A stretch of 64,000 bases of DNA from Mycoplasma ovis str. Michigan (GTDB lineage Bacteria > Bacillota_I > Bacilli_A > Mycoplasmatales > Mycoplasmoidaceae). The notes under the pieces are model-generated. The model ran no database searches and was not told the origin of the DNA. It saw only the letters and a program-made list of their open reading frames with translations. Location: NCBI RefSeq assembly GCF_000508245.1, contig NC_023062.1, forward strand, positions 633,254 through 697,253. The letters run 5' to 3'. Shown piece by piece: positions 11,137-21,640 of the stretch (the stretch's first letter is position 1; each line of letters opens with the position of its first letter). The position numbers and the translations under genes are program-made.

Positions 11137-11751
11137 TTAAGGCGGAGAAGCAAGAAATAGGTATATCAATTCAGCTTCTCTTCCTCCATCTTTAATTTCA
11201 ACAGAGAATCTTTGTTGTTCTACTTCAAATTCATCCATCAAATCTAGTTCTCCTGAAATAGTAGACTTTAATCCTGATCCGCTAAAAACTGCTTTCATAA
11301 CACTTCTAGTGTCTCCATCCTCATTCTTTGTTTCAAGGTTCAACTTAAACTTTTCTCCAATCTTTTGAGTGGATTCCAAAGATAGGAAGGTCTTGGGAAA
11401 TAATCCTATTCAAACGGGAGGAAGATCGATGTGTTGGCTAGAAAGAACATTGTTCTTACATTTAACGGAGACATAATCTTCTTCTTTCTTTCCCCTCTTG
11501 TCAAGAAAACCATCTAATCCATTTGGTCTAGCAATTACTTCACAAGTTCCTTGTGTGGCACTTTTCTTAGTTTCTTCGTTTGGTAAATCATGAGGTTTCT
11601 CAGTTGCAATTGTTTCACTTTCAGCAGGAGTAGCTTTTTGAGAATTATCCTGAGTTTTTGACTCTATACTATTATTTGACTTCAGTAGGAAAGGTAGGAT
11701 AATACAGCCACCTGCAACTGCCGACACAACCGCAAAAAGCTTTATGTTCAT
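11137..11751 (-). CDS. Family C secreted protein
   Basis: 204 aa from ATG at 11751; one TGA-Trp at 11410 joins the two halves. Leader MNIKLFAVVSAVAGGCI, Lys/Thr/Glu linker, GTCEVIA, DYVSVKCKNN, WIGLFPKTFL, SGSGLKSTISGEL. It lies directly downstream of the minus-strand hsdS remnant. Intact; function unknown. Confidence 0.78.
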
Positions 11752-11813
11752 CTAAAAAGATAAAAGTTTGTACCTAAATTTTAAGGCTAAAATTTCGGAT
11801 TAATTGAGAACAT

Positions 11814-12964
11814 TTAATTCAGAGTTTCAATAATACATTTTTGTAATCTCAAACATTTAGTAATTATTTGTTCATTATTTTTTTGTAGTTCAAAAATTGG
11901 ACTACAAATTTGGTTGAATTTTTCAATTAAGTGTTGGGGCGGAAGTTTGACTTTAAAGCTTTGGAATTTTGAAAGATTAAAGGAAACTATATCAGTCGAA
12001 TTGTTCAATAATCTCTTTAATTTTGTGACATTTTCCCTAATCAAAAAGTAAATATAAGAAATAGGCAAATTGTGTTTGCCCCCCCCTCAATGACCCACAA
12101 ATTGGGAGAAATAATTAATGTCTTGAGTTGATTGATTAATAAACGTCCACCTTGACGACCAGCCGTTCCAACAAATATCAATCCATTTTCGGGAATTAAT
12201 TTAGCTTTGCATCTTTTAAATCCGGCTTCAGTCAATTGTTCAGAAGTTGAATTTAAAAACTTGCATTCAAAAATGTCTTTTGTTCTTACAAAAGGTATTC
12301 CCCCTTGCTTACAAAAGTAGAGTTTTTCTAAATAAAAATTGGATTTAGGGGGCTGAGATCCTTTCAAAACTTGAAACAAACTTCCAAATCTCCCAAGTTA
12401 TCAAACAAAATATGGTAATAAATTTCCATTCATTCTTCAAGTAATTCATTAACTTTTTTCTTAAGTTGAATAACTTTCTCTAAAGTTTCATATTTATTCA
12501 CAACTTTTTGTTGTACCTCTAGAGGAGGTACTGATATGGGAAGTTTTATGAAATCTTTTCAAGCAAGCTCTCCCCTAATTCCTCCAAAACACATTCAAAG
12601 AAGTCTTAGATCTGTTGATTCTTTTTTAAAAATCAACATCAAGTATTCGCTCGAGAGATTAGGGTTGTTGACTTCAAAAACGTGATATTGGGAAGAAACG
12701 ACAGCTAACTCTTTTCTCTTGTAAAGCCCTACTGCCAATTTTCTCGTTTTTTCAATATCCATCAATCTAACCACAAATTGGTTATTAGAAATTAGAAATT
12801 AACAGGCATCAAGTTAAATTGGTATTTTTTCCAGAATAAGGGGAAACTATGACCTCCTTATCTGAACTAACGCCAAGTAACTTAGTGCTATCTAAATTCT
12901 TATTCTTGTGGGAAATTAAGGAGATGAAATCTCCTAAAGGAGAAATATTATTGTTAAAGCTCAA
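11814..12964 (-). pseudogene. hsdS: Type I restriction specificity subunit HsdS, multiply frameshifted
   Basis: HsdS is the DNA-recognition subunit of type I restriction-modification enzymes. The pieces, in order: a probable TTG start at 12964 with SPLGDFISLISHKNKN; the first conserved region (KTRKLAVGLYKR, KLPISVPPLEVQQKV, a helical spacer); the second half-repeat (FQVLKGSQPPKS, GGIPFVRTKDIF, LPPQHLIEKFNQICSPIF). Three lesions separate them: a 7-bp tandem duplication (attagaa twice, 12784-12797), a one-base deficit in TTTGGAAG near 12385, and a G8 run at 12086-12079 that needs G9. No hsdM or hsdR is in the window. Confidence 0.8.
12079..12086 (-). repeat. Poly-G tract (G8) in hsdS
   Basis: Eight G on the hsdS coding strand (TTGAGGGGGGGGCAAACA). 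With eight, the frame leaves the HsdS sequence after NLWVIEGG and ends about 17 codons on; with nine it continues into NLPISYIYFLIREN and the conserved C-terminal helix. Confidence 0.88.
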
Positions 12965-13103
12965 CCTAAAAACTACTGTTGAATTCCTGAATAAAAATTA
13001 GTCCTTCTGTCCTAATGAGAGAATATACAAACTCCTAAATTTCTTCTATTATCAAAATTTATAAGTAAAGATTCTTATATCTAAAGAAGAATTCAGTTAA
13101 TTT

Positions 13104-13760
13104 ATTAACAAAACTAGAACCTTTTATTTTCTCACTCTTTTTCCCGCGGAGCTTACTAATTGGTTAATTCACTCAATTACTTTAAAAGCTATTTATAGAT
13201 CTCCCATTGTATACAAGGTTCTAAATATAAGACAGGGATGAAATCAGCAAGTTGATTTTCCTGCATGTGGAGGGCGTGGCGGGATGGTGATATCTATAGA
13301 ACCTATATATAAATTGTTAGAACAATACAAGTTATTAAATAATGCTCATATTATTTTGTTGTGCCCTAGAGGAGAAAAATTTACCCAAACTAGATCTAGA
13401 GAGTTAGAAAAAATATCAAGTAAATCAACAATAGTTTTTCTTTGCGGTCACTATGAGGGCATAGATGAAAGAATTCAGCATTTTATTTCGGAGAGAATTT
13501 CTATAGGTGATTACATAATTTCTTCAGGAACTTTAGCTTCTGCAGTAGTTTTAGAAGGAATAGTTAGATTAATTCCTAACGTAATTTCCGAGGAAAGCCT
13601 AGAATCTGAAAGCTTTAATAACTCTGAAACTCCAGATGACTTTGATTTTCCTTGTTATGCGCCGCCCAAAAATTTCTTAAACTTAAAAATTCCTGAAAAT
13701 TTAGTAAATCTTTCCAAAAGAAAATCTACTTCTCAAATTTCAAAGAAAAAGAAGAAATAA
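13104..13760 (+). CDS. trmD: tRNA (guanine-N1)-methyltransferase TrmD
   Basis: TrmD methylates G37 of tRNAs reading CNN-type codons and prevents +1 frameshifting; it is a knotted SPOUT-fold enzyme and is normally essential. Visible: LTLFP near the N-terminus, a Gly-rich GGRGGMVISIEPIY, the knot segment CGHYEGIDERI and SIGDYIISSGTLA, and a final basic tail. There is no in-frame ATG: upstream of LTLFP the frame opens after TAA at 13098, and ATT at 13104 is the likeliest initiator (218 codons, normal length). TGA at 13239 reads as Trp. It stands alone between paralogue arrays. Confidence 0.85.
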
Positions 13761-13836
13761 TTAGTTAAAAGTCTTTGAGGGATCTTACTGTTATAGTAAC
13801 CTTACTCTAGAAATTAAGTAACCGAATTTAAAAATT

Positions 13837-14487
13837 CTATTTTGAATCTAATGTTTCTGGGCGTGGAAAGGCCAAATATATTACTTTAGATTTGAAATTC
13901 CCTTCTTGAATTTTCACAGAATCTACACGTTTACCTGTCGGAGAATTATCATCTAAAAAATCTAATCTCCCTATAACTGTCTCTTTCACTCCTGAACCAC
14001 CAAAAGTTACCCACCAAGTACTTCCTATGTTACCTTCCCCTCGAATCACTTGAGCTATCAATTCAAATTTCTTGCCACTACCTTCAAAAGATTGGTCCGT
14101 CAAAATGATCTTCGGGAATAATCCTGTTCATGTTTTTGCAAAAGTCACATCATAATTCTGGTCGGTGCTAGTATTGTTGCAAACAGCTGAAACATAATCA
14201 TCTTTATTTTTACTCTTATCTTGAAGGAACTTTTCTAAGTCTTGTTCTAAATCAGTGATATTGCAAGCTCCCTTAGTAATGCTCTTAACCTCTTCATCTA
14301 AAACATCTCCAGAATTAGAAATACTGTTAGTCACTGATGCAGGCGCAGTAGATCGAAGGCTGGACAAATTTTCTGGAGCTACTTGAGTCGTGGGGGACGA
14401 TGAACGAAGATAAAACGGAAGACCTATGCAACCTCCTACAGTACAAACAAAAGCCGAAGTAGAAAGAAACTTTGCAACTACAGACAT
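13837..14487 (-). CDS. Family C secreted protein
   Basis: 216 aa from ATG at 14487; TGA at 14128 reads as Trp in WTGLFPKIIL. Leader MSVVAKFLSTSAFVCTVGGC, GACNITD, a KSKNKDDYVSAVCNN block, then FGGSGVKETVIGRLDF. The KNKDDY block is shared with 11137, 16412 and 17149. Divergent from the methyltransferase at 14804. Confidence 0.78.
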
Positions 14488-14803
14488 GTTATAGAGATTA
14501 TTGTAATGGTTCTTCTATCTTTTCTACCAATTATATTGAGTTCTTAGTTTACATTCTGTATTTTTTACAATCACTTCCTTTAATTAGTCATGTCTTCCCC
14601 GAAAATATTAAAACCAATCTTCTTTTCAGTTAAAAGGCTTCCTTTAAACAAAAAACACTTTTGTAGCTACTTAAATTTATTTGAATAACTGATGGACCCG
14701 CTTGAAAAAACTATAAAAGAACATTAAAAGAATTTTTTGAATCTTTCTCAAACACTATCTTCAATTTAAGAGAGGTGAGCGAAGGAGGATTTTTTTCTAA
14801 GAC
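14488..14803. other. Divergent intergenic region
   Basis: About 315 AT-rich bases between two divergent starts. It should hold promoters for both. A 32-codon ATG frame at about 14590 is too short to support. A strong Shine-Dalgarno (GAAGGAGGA, 14781-14789) serves the next gene. Confidence 0.4.
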
Positions 14804-15559
14804 ATGATAAATCGAAAAATAACTAAATGAGAACCTGAAAATTTTCAGTTACAAACTAATACATTATGAAGTTTCCCAGATAGGGGAAGTTGAGCGACTC
14901 ATGATGCCAAGTGAAGGGGAAACTGATCCCCTTATATTCCAAGAAATATCTTGCTTAGATATTCTAAAGAGGGTGATCTAGTATTGGATCAATTCGCTGG
15001 AGGGGGAACTACTCTAGTAGAGGCGAAATTACTTAACAGAAATATTATCGGAATTGACGTCAATGGCGAAGCAATTAAAAGATGTAAAGAAAAAATTGAC
15101 TTTGATTATTCTAATGCCAATGGAAAAGTGACCACAATGAAGGGAGATGTGAGGAATTTATGCTTTTTAGATTCAGACAGTATTGATTTAGTTTGCACCC
15201 ACCCACCTTATGCAGACATTATTCGATACAGTGAAGGGAAAGAAATTATCGAAGATTTATCTAACTTAGAAATAAATGAATTTTTATCTCAGATGCAATT
15301 AGTTGCATTCGAGTGTTATAGAGTTTTAAAAAAAGGTAAATTTTGTGTTATTCTAATGGAAGATACTAGAAAAAATGGACACATGATTCCTTTGTCCTAC
15401 AAAGTTATGAAAATTTTCGAAGATAAAGGTTTTAAGTTAAAGGAATTAATTATTAAGGTGCAACATAATTGCAAGACTACAGGCTATTGAGCAACTAATA
15501 GTGTTAAGTACAACTTTTTATTAATTGCACACGAATATCTATTTGTTTTTAAGAAATAA
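14804..15559 (+). CDS. SAM-dependent DNA methyltransferase (N6-adenine or N4-cytosine type)
   Basis: 251 aa from ATG at 14804, with seven TGA-Trp. Motif I is LDQFAGGGTTLVEAK (about residues 63-77), the acidic SAM-binding strand is IIGIDVNGEA, and the catalytic motif IV is THPPYADIIRY (about residue 130). Thr replaces the usual Asp/Ser before the PPY core. Order I then IV, with a short N-terminal segment (SWATHDAKWRGNWSPY) typical of small solitary or type II methyltransferases. No restriction endonuclease is next to it, so it may be an orphan. The base and site are not deducible. Confidence 0.75.
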
Positions 15560-15570
15560 TTGAAAAAATT

Positions 15571-16134
15571 TTAAGTAGTTTCTTCATTTTCTTCTTTCAA
15601 TTTAGGAAACAATAGATATAGTCAGCTTCCACTAAAGTCTCCTTCTTTAATTTCGATAGAAACTACTAATTTTTGTAACTTTTTAGGATCCAAGTAGTTT
15701 CACTCTCCTTCCATTTCCTTTTTTAATCACTCTCCTCCTACAGCTGCTTTATTCACACTTCCTCTTTCTCCCTCCTCCTGTCGTTTTGTGATTTCTAGAT
15801 CAAATTTGTTTCCTTCCTGAAGCGCTAAGCTTTCAGACAATATGTTTTTAGGGAGCAAAATGCTTCACTCTTGAAAGAGAGCAAATATATCATCATTTTC
15901 TTTAATGTTTGAGCAGGCAACTGAAATATAACTTTCTTCATTTTTGGATTGCTCCTGAAGAAACTCCTTAAGTTCCTCTGAAATTCGATCAATTTTGCAG
16001 GATGATCCAACAAAGCCTTTGGGTACATGTAAAGATTGTGTTGTTATTGTATTTCGTGTTCCTCAAAGATATAAAGGCAATTCAACTCCCCCGCCAAATA
16101 AAGTTGTTACTGCAATAAAAATTTTTGAATTCAT
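15571..16134 (-). CDS. Family C secreted protein
   Basis: 187 aa from ATG at 16134, uninterrupted once five TGA are read as Trp, though standard-code reading shatters it. Leader MNSKIFIAVTTLFGGGVEL, almost no acidic linker, SSCKIDRI, EFLQEQSKNEESYISVAC, then EGNKFDLEI, GGEWLKKEMEGEW and YLLFPKLKEE. A compact version of the family. Convergent with the methyltransferase (12-bp gap). Confidence 0.75.
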
Positions 16135-16189
16135 AAACAATCGTTACAAACTTTTGTATCTATTTAAAGCTATTTAAAAGATTCTATCC

Positions 16190-16330
16190 CAAAGTTTCCG
16201 CTATACACTTTTGTAATTCAAAAATCGGACCACAAGTTTGGTTGAATTTGTCAATTAGGTTTTTTCAGGGGGGTTAACTTCAAAATTCTTAAGTCTTTTT
16301 TATTCCGTCTGAAATAAAGGTTTTTTAAAG
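16190..16330 (-). pseudogene. hsdS 3'-fragment
   Basis: The minus strand carries NLIDKFNQTCGPIFELQK, closely matching NLIEKFNQICSPIFELQK-like sequence at the 3' end of the hsdS at 11814. The reading frame breaks just upstream around a C6 run. This is a leftover of a second hsdS copy or of an inversion or duplication. Confidence 0.65.
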
Positions 16331-16411
16331 TCTAAGGCAAACTCTTTTTTCCCGAAAGTCTATAAAATTGAACAAAAATTTTAAAAGCTTTCAAAAAATA
16401 GATTTTTTGCT

Positions 16412-16966
16412 GTGTCTTTAGGCGCAAGAATAGCTTTTGCTCTGGCCACCCTTTGTGGAGGAAGTTGTGTATCCATTCCTTTTTACTTTCATTCAGCGAC
16501 CACTGTTGCAGGAGCAACTAACAAAGAGCATAGAGGTGAATGTGAGGTAATTTCATTGGAGAATGATTTAGAAATTTTCCTTCAAGGGAAGAAAAAGGAT
16601 AAAGATGATTATGTTGTAGCAACTTGCAAAAATACTGGGTTTGAAAAGGATAATCTCGCTACTCCAACAGAAGTTTGAACTGGATTGTTTCCTAAAACTG
16701 TTTTGTCCGATAAATCTTTGGAGTTGGGAAATAAAAAATTTGAAGTAAAAATTGAAGTAGTTCAAGAAGAGGGAGATTCTGGAAGTATTAGATTAGTAAC
16801 TTTTAGTGGAAAGGGAGTTACAAACACTATTAAGGGGCAGTGAACTTATTTGGATGATATTCTTCAAGAAAGAAAAATAGCAGTTTCTGTCGATATTCAA
16901 GGGGAAGATTTCAATCCTAATTCAATATATTTTGTGATACCGTTGCCAGAAGGCGTGGAAATATAG
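16412..16966 (+). CDS. Family C secreted protein, GTG start
   Basis: 184 aa. GTG at 16412 aligns with the ATG of relatives: SLGARIAFALATLCGGSC. No long linker; GECEVISLEN, GKKKDKDDYVVATCKN, WTGLFPKTVL, VTFSGKGVTNTIKGQW. Two TGA-Trp. It begins close to the hsdS fragment at 16190-16330 and runs opposite to it. Confidence 0.75.
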
Positions 16967-17148
16967 TGGGATTTCTCAATTATTTCTTTAATAAATAGAA
17001 AAATTTGAATTTAGTTGCCTTTTTGTAATTATCAGATTTGTTTAAGTTGAGTTAATTTAAAGCAATCAGTATTCCAATATTGATCGCCAATTTCCCTTAA
17101 GCTCTCTCTCCCCAGACTTAAAATGTAAAAAAATTTTTATATTTGGGG

Positions 17149-17772
17149 ATGAGAGTAAAGCTTGTGGCTTCAATGGTGGCGATAGCTGGTGGTGGTATTG
17201 GCTTGCCTTTATATTTATTGAAGGCACCGGATAATTCTGGCTTTACTAGTCAGCCAAAACAAACGAAAGTTGAACCTCCGCAATCTCCTACAAAAATTAA
17301 AGGTGCTCCAAAACTTGTAAAATCCGATTCTTCAAAGAGTTTTGTGAAGGGAGCTTGTCAAGTTACTTCTCTGGAGGAAAATTGAGAGAAACTACTGACC
17401 TCAAAATCCAAAAATAAATCAGACTATGTTTCCACGAGTTGTAAGAATACCATCGTAAAAAATGACTATATAGAATTACCTGTTGATTGAAACTTATTGT
17501 TACCTAAGATATTTCTGAAAGATGCATTTACTAATACATCTAGCAGTGTTTTCGAAATTAATACTGAAGTGGAACAAGTTGAAGATTTAGACACTGGTAA
17601 CAGTAAAATTATTGCCACTTTTAGTGGCAAAGGACTAAAGTCTAGCGTTACAGGAATATGGGATGAAGTTGATCAAAAACAATTACCAAAGAAAAGGGTA
17701 ACTTCTGCTTCAATACAAAAAAGTGAAATAGGTTCTGGGATAGTATATATGATTTTTACTCCCACTTTTTAA
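17149..17772 (+). CDS. Family C secreted protein
   Basis: 207 aa from ATG at 17149; TTG at 17143 is an alternative start two codons upstream. Leader MRVKLVASMVAIAGGGIG, GACQVTSLEENW, SKSKNKSDYVSTSCKN, ATFSGKGLKSSVTGIWDE. Two TGA-Trp. The next gene starts 22 bp downstream, so the two are probably cotranscribed. Confidence 0.78.
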
Positions 17773-17794
17773 GGGGGGATAGTATTTTTTAGAT

Positions 17795-18496
17795 ATGGCT
17801 GTAATTCATAGAGTTTTAACTGTTATTACGGCCTTAGGAGGAGGATGCAGCGGAGCTTCACTAATATGGTGGAAAAACAGTAGTTCTGAAGCTACAAATC
17901 CTACATTAATCGAGCAGATTGGTCAAAAAGAAAGTTCTCCACAAATAGACGAAAAAGAAGTTACTAAAACAATAACTTCTCCCGCCCCTGAAGTTACTGA
18001 TGCCTCTAAAGCAGATATTGCACCCACGTCGCCCCCTATCAAAAATCCTTCTGTAGGCAATTGTCAAATTGTCGACACTTCTGAAGAGCAAAAAAATATT
18101 CTTTGAAGTGATGAATTTAATCAATGGGCAGAAGACTACTTTTCTCTTGCTTGCAAAAATACGAATTTAGATGATTCTGATGTGAATATGCCTAATGATT
18201 GATTAGGATTATTTCCAAAATCTCTGTTCCCGAATGCTTGAAAATTACAAGTAGGAAATACGTTGAATATCAAGAATAAAACTATTTCATCCGAAACAGG
18301 AATTTATAGTACGACTTTCAGTAGTAGTGAATTGTCTCCCACTTATTTAGTCGGAGAGTGGAAAAAAGAGCCAAAAATTATTCTCGGAAAGGAAATAACA
18401 GTCATTCAAACAAAAAGTCCAGCAAAGCCCGAAACAATTTTGTTGTTGTTTAAAGACGAGCTCATTCATAAAAGTACTAGTGAAAAGGATTCTTAG
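17795..18496 (+). CDS. Family C secreted protein
   Basis: 233 aa from ATG, with three TGA-Trp. Leader MAVIHRVLTVITALGGGCS, a Pro/Thr/Lys linker, GNCQIVDTSEE, EDYFSLACKN, NDWLGLFPKSL, LVGEWKKEPK. It closely resembles the copy at 46113 (same ILW after the Cys motif and the same NEWVGLFPKK region). Confidence 0.78.
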
Positions 18497-18500
18497 TTAA

Positions 18501-18524
18501 TTTTTAAATCTTTTGATTTAAAAA
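18501..18524 (+). terminator. Perfect AT-rich stem-loop after the gene at 17795
   Basis: TTTTTAAATC-TTTT-GATTTAAAAA is a perfect 10-bp stem with a 4-base loop, five bases after the stop codon. The AT-rich stem and position fit a mollicute terminator. Confidence 0.6.
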
Positions 18525-18691
18525 CTTAAGAAGTTTTAAAAATATCTAATTAAAAATTTTTCTTCTGTTTAATTATTCAAGAGTAGGATAGAAAGACTTT
18601 AAAGTGAATATCTGTTAAATTAAAAATAAAAATTTTTAGTTTAAGTGATTTAAAGTCAAGAAAGAAAAGAGAGTTTAACTCTTATTTTTAA

Positions 18692-19387
18692 ATACATTTA
18701 CTAATAAAAGGTAGTTCTTTATTATCTCTGGGCGGAGGTGCTTGTGTTATACCCTTTATCAGCCTTACTTCTTCAACTAGTCCTACCCAATCTGACACGA
18801 CGCAATCAGTTATTTCTGTTCCGGAAGGATTAGAGAGCGTTCCCATTAAACAAGGTCCTGAAAGTCTTTCTTCCCCTGAAACGAGCTCTTCACCGGAAAA
18901 ACCTAGGCTCGAAAATGCCAAAGAATTAAGTTCTGTACCTAAAGTTCAAGAGGCCAAGAATTGCGCAGTAGCAAAAGAAACAGATTCGGCCATTGCTGAA
19001 CTTTTGCCTAAATATTTTCTTTTCTCTTGCGATAATGCGGGAAGAGGAGATACGATAATTGATTCAAAATGGTCAATATGAATTCCCTCGACTCTTTTAA
19101 ACCAACAACAATATCTGCAAGATTTCTTTAAGGAGGGGCAAAACATTGAAATAAAAACTAATTCGGTCACAATAGCAGAAGGAGAAACTTCGAATGAATT
19201 TGATATGTATAAAACTACTTTTGAAAGTGAGAGTTTTTCTACTCAAACAATACAAGGTCGATGGGGAGGAAGTATCTTAATGAATGATTCTGATCCTATT
19301 GAACCATGAATATATAAAGTCACACTCTTGAATGCTGATTTATCAAGTTCTTCTATTTATTTGCAACTATCAAAAACTTTTATATAG
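18692..19387 (+). CDS. Family C secreted protein, ATA at the start position
   Basis: 231 codons. Alignment with the minus-strand gene at 5873 (MSLLIKSYSCLL) puts ATA at the start (ATA CAT TTA CTA ATA AAA GGT). No ATG, GTG or TTG lies nearby in frame, and a TAA precedes it directly. The rest is intact: acidic linker, NCAVAKET, FSCDNAGRGDTI, IQGRWGGSIL, LQLSKTFI. Either ATA initiates weakly or this copy is silent for lack of a start. Confidence 0.65.
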
Positions 19388-19735
19388 AGTAGAAATTTTT
19401 TATCTTAGTTCCTGAAATAGTTTGATAAATAATATTTCTGAAAAATTTCTATAAATAGTTATTAAGGGAAAGCCAAATTATTGTTTAGGTTGTTTAGAGG
19501 TTAGAAGATAAGTCTTTAACAAAATAAAAAAATATTTTTATCTTTAAAGACTCTTTGTTAATTAATTCGAAAACATTTTGTGTTATTTCTGCGGAAAGTT
19601 AAGAGATAAAGCTGGATTACATATTACTTATTTAAAGAGTTAAAAAAATTTCTAAACAATTTAATCTCCAGAACATTTAAAGCCTAGCAGTTAAGTTTCC
19701 TTATTTTTAATGGAAAAATAATTTAAAAAGAAGAC
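19388..19735. other. Convergent intergenic region
   Basis: About 350 AT-rich bases between converging genes. The only clear structure is the hairpin at 19511-19552; no gene is seen. Confidence 0.45.
19511..19552. terminator. Long two-part hairpin between convergent genes
   Basis: Outer stem AGTCTTTAA/TTAAAGACT (9 bp) encloses a second perfect stem ATAAAAA/TTTTTAT with loop AATA. Lying between converging genes, it fits a bidirectional terminator. Confidence 0.6.
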
Positions 19736-20218
19736 TTATATTTTTTGTTTAGAACAATCTAGTGTTCAATTTTTAAGTTCTCCTTTAACGGTACATTTGG
19801 AAGGATCAATTTCAGTTGATTTAGGGAAAATTACGTATGCGCCTCCAGAAAAATACTTATCTTGAGGCACAACAATTAGATCTCTTGAGACTCCGAAATT
19901 CCCTAAATTAAGTTCTACTCGTAAGGAATAACCCAAAGAATTTAATTTCTTAACTTCTTTGAGTTGAGAATCTGACTTATCAAGCCATCAAAAGCTGACA
20001 TTTTCTCCAACTTTGCTGAAGCAAACCATTAACTTTCCTTCATCTTCTTTTTGAGCTTCATCTTTCAAGATCTCCTTGCAATCTTCAGAATCTGAAGTTT
20101 TATTGACATTGCCAGAACTGGTTGAAGTACTTGAAGCTGTTACAATAGGCACAGCTATAGCAGTTGTAGTGGCCCCAACCGCCAATAATGATCCAAATAA
20201 CTTTAAAGTAAGAGTCAT
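19736..20218 (-). CDS. Family D secreted protein
   Basis: 160 aa from ATG at 20218, two TGA-Trp. Leader MTLTLKLFGSLLAVGATTT, Ser/Thr patch, DCKEILKDE, LMVCFSKVGENVSFWW, RVELNLGNFG, FSGGAYVIFPKS, KCTVKGELKNWTLDC. This is the cleanest family D copy and starts the first D-E-F block on the minus strand. Confidence 0.78.
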
Positions 20219-20428
20219 AAATTTTTAAATTTTAAATTTAGTCCTGATATATTTTTCTATAATCTAATTTTCAATTTCCTTGGAAAATTAGAATTTAATA
20301 ATCTTCATTTAAGGACTTTTTAAGTTAAATTTCCCAAATTTCCTTGGCAATTTCAGCTTAATTTCCAAATGAAAATTGATATTCCTTGTTTTATTCATTT
20401 GAAAATTTTGATATACAATTAAAAAAAC

Positions 20429-20737
20429 ATGAAATTAATTAACCTAATTATTGGTGGCCTCTCTTCCTCTCTTGCATCAGCAACGGGAGTTGTTTCAATA
20501 AGTTATTTGAGTGGAAATGACAATATTCCAACTGCCGTAACTCCAACCACTACAAGCACTACCGAAACGAGAACACAAACTACTGTTTCAAGTTCTAGCT
20601 CCTCTTCTACTACAGAAGCAGAGAGAATGAAAGAATTAGATGAAAAGTGAGCGAAGTTTGATAGATGTTTTACTAGTCTTACAAAATTAAATTCCTGTAA
20701 GAAACTTCTTCCGACGTGGTTTAAACTTCCAGAATAG
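20429..20737 (+). CDS. Short Ser/Thr-rich secreted protein
   Basis: 102 aa from ATG. The leader MKLINLIIGGLSSSLASATG is followed by a Thr/Ser tract (residues about 35-65) and a compact C-terminus: KELDEKW, DRCFTSL, SCKKLLPTWFKL. One TGA-Trp. The C-terminus recurs in the pseudogene at 27499, which has a different leader. Divergent from 20218. Confidence 0.7.
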
Positions 20738-20813
20738 AATTATCCTCTAACTTTAACTGTTTAATTACAAAGAAATTTATAGATAATTCAATACTTCTTT
20801 AGAGCTTAAAAAG

Positions 20814-20846
20814 TTAAAAATAAAAAATATATTTTCTTATTTTTAA
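20814..20846. terminator. Perfect AT stem between convergent genes
   Basis: TTAAAAATAA and TTATTTTTAA form a perfect 10-bp stem with a 13-base loop, 76 bases after the stop of the gene at 20429 and before the converging gene ending at 21014. Confidence 0.5.
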
Positions 20847-21013
20847 TGGAGGTTTAAGTTAAATTTTTAGAAAGAAATTTAACTTTTGACAAATCATTCA
20901 GTATAAGTACAAAAAAACAAATTACTAATTTTTTGTTTCTAATCGATCTAACTTTATAAGTTTAAAAATATTGAATTAATCTCTATATTTTTTTAATTAC
21001 GTTTTTAAATTAA

Positions 21014-21616
21014 TTAACAACCAACTTTTCAATCTTTATGTCCTGAGCTGTCTAAATTATCTTTTCAAACTAACTTACATTGTTGACCTGTAAACGAATT
21101 TCCGCCAACAGTAACTTGAGAAATTATTCCTTGACCGGCTATAATTTCGTCATTTAATGTAAATCTTTTAATGGTATCATAAGACATATCCTCCTTATCT
21201 AAAGTAACTGCTAAATCTCTGATCTTAAATTGCAGATTTGTAACAGATATAGGCGTTGAAAATTGATCTTTGAGATATTCGAACTCTAGTTCTTCGGTTT
21301 TTCTATGTAATCTGCATACCCTTAACTTTGATTTATCTTGCACATCCGCTAAAACTTCTTTGCATAACTCTGGGTGCTCATGTCTTTCCTTTTGTTTTAA
21401 AACGGGAGTATTAGGGATGGAATAAGGCTCTTCAGCAACATCTGGTTTTGGAGTTTGTTGTTGTTCAGGGACAGCAGAAGGTGTTTCTGTATGTGAATTA
21501 CTGCCTTGATCAGTTATTGTTATAGCAGTATTGGAGGGCGCAAGAGTCAGGATTGTTGGAACTGCAACAACTGTTGTTGTTGCTCCTCCCAATAATAAAG
21601 CTCTTAGGGGTGTCAA
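21014..21616 (-). CDS. Family E secreted protein, TTG start
   Basis: 200 aa. The TTG at 21616 aligns with ATG of 38859 (TPLRALLLGGATTTVVAVP). Family E signature: HPELCKEVL, SKLRVCRL, LEFEYLK, PISVTNLQF, VTVGGNSFTGQQCKL, then DWKVGC. Two TGA-Trp. First of four same-strand family E genes separated by 20-80 bp. Confidence 0.77.
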
Positions 21617-21640
21617 TTTAAAACAAAAAAATAACTATTA

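Noticed and set aside
16268-16273. G6 run (and another at 17773-17778)
   Set aside because: Shorter than the G8 set, and neither sits in an open paralogue frame with a leader.
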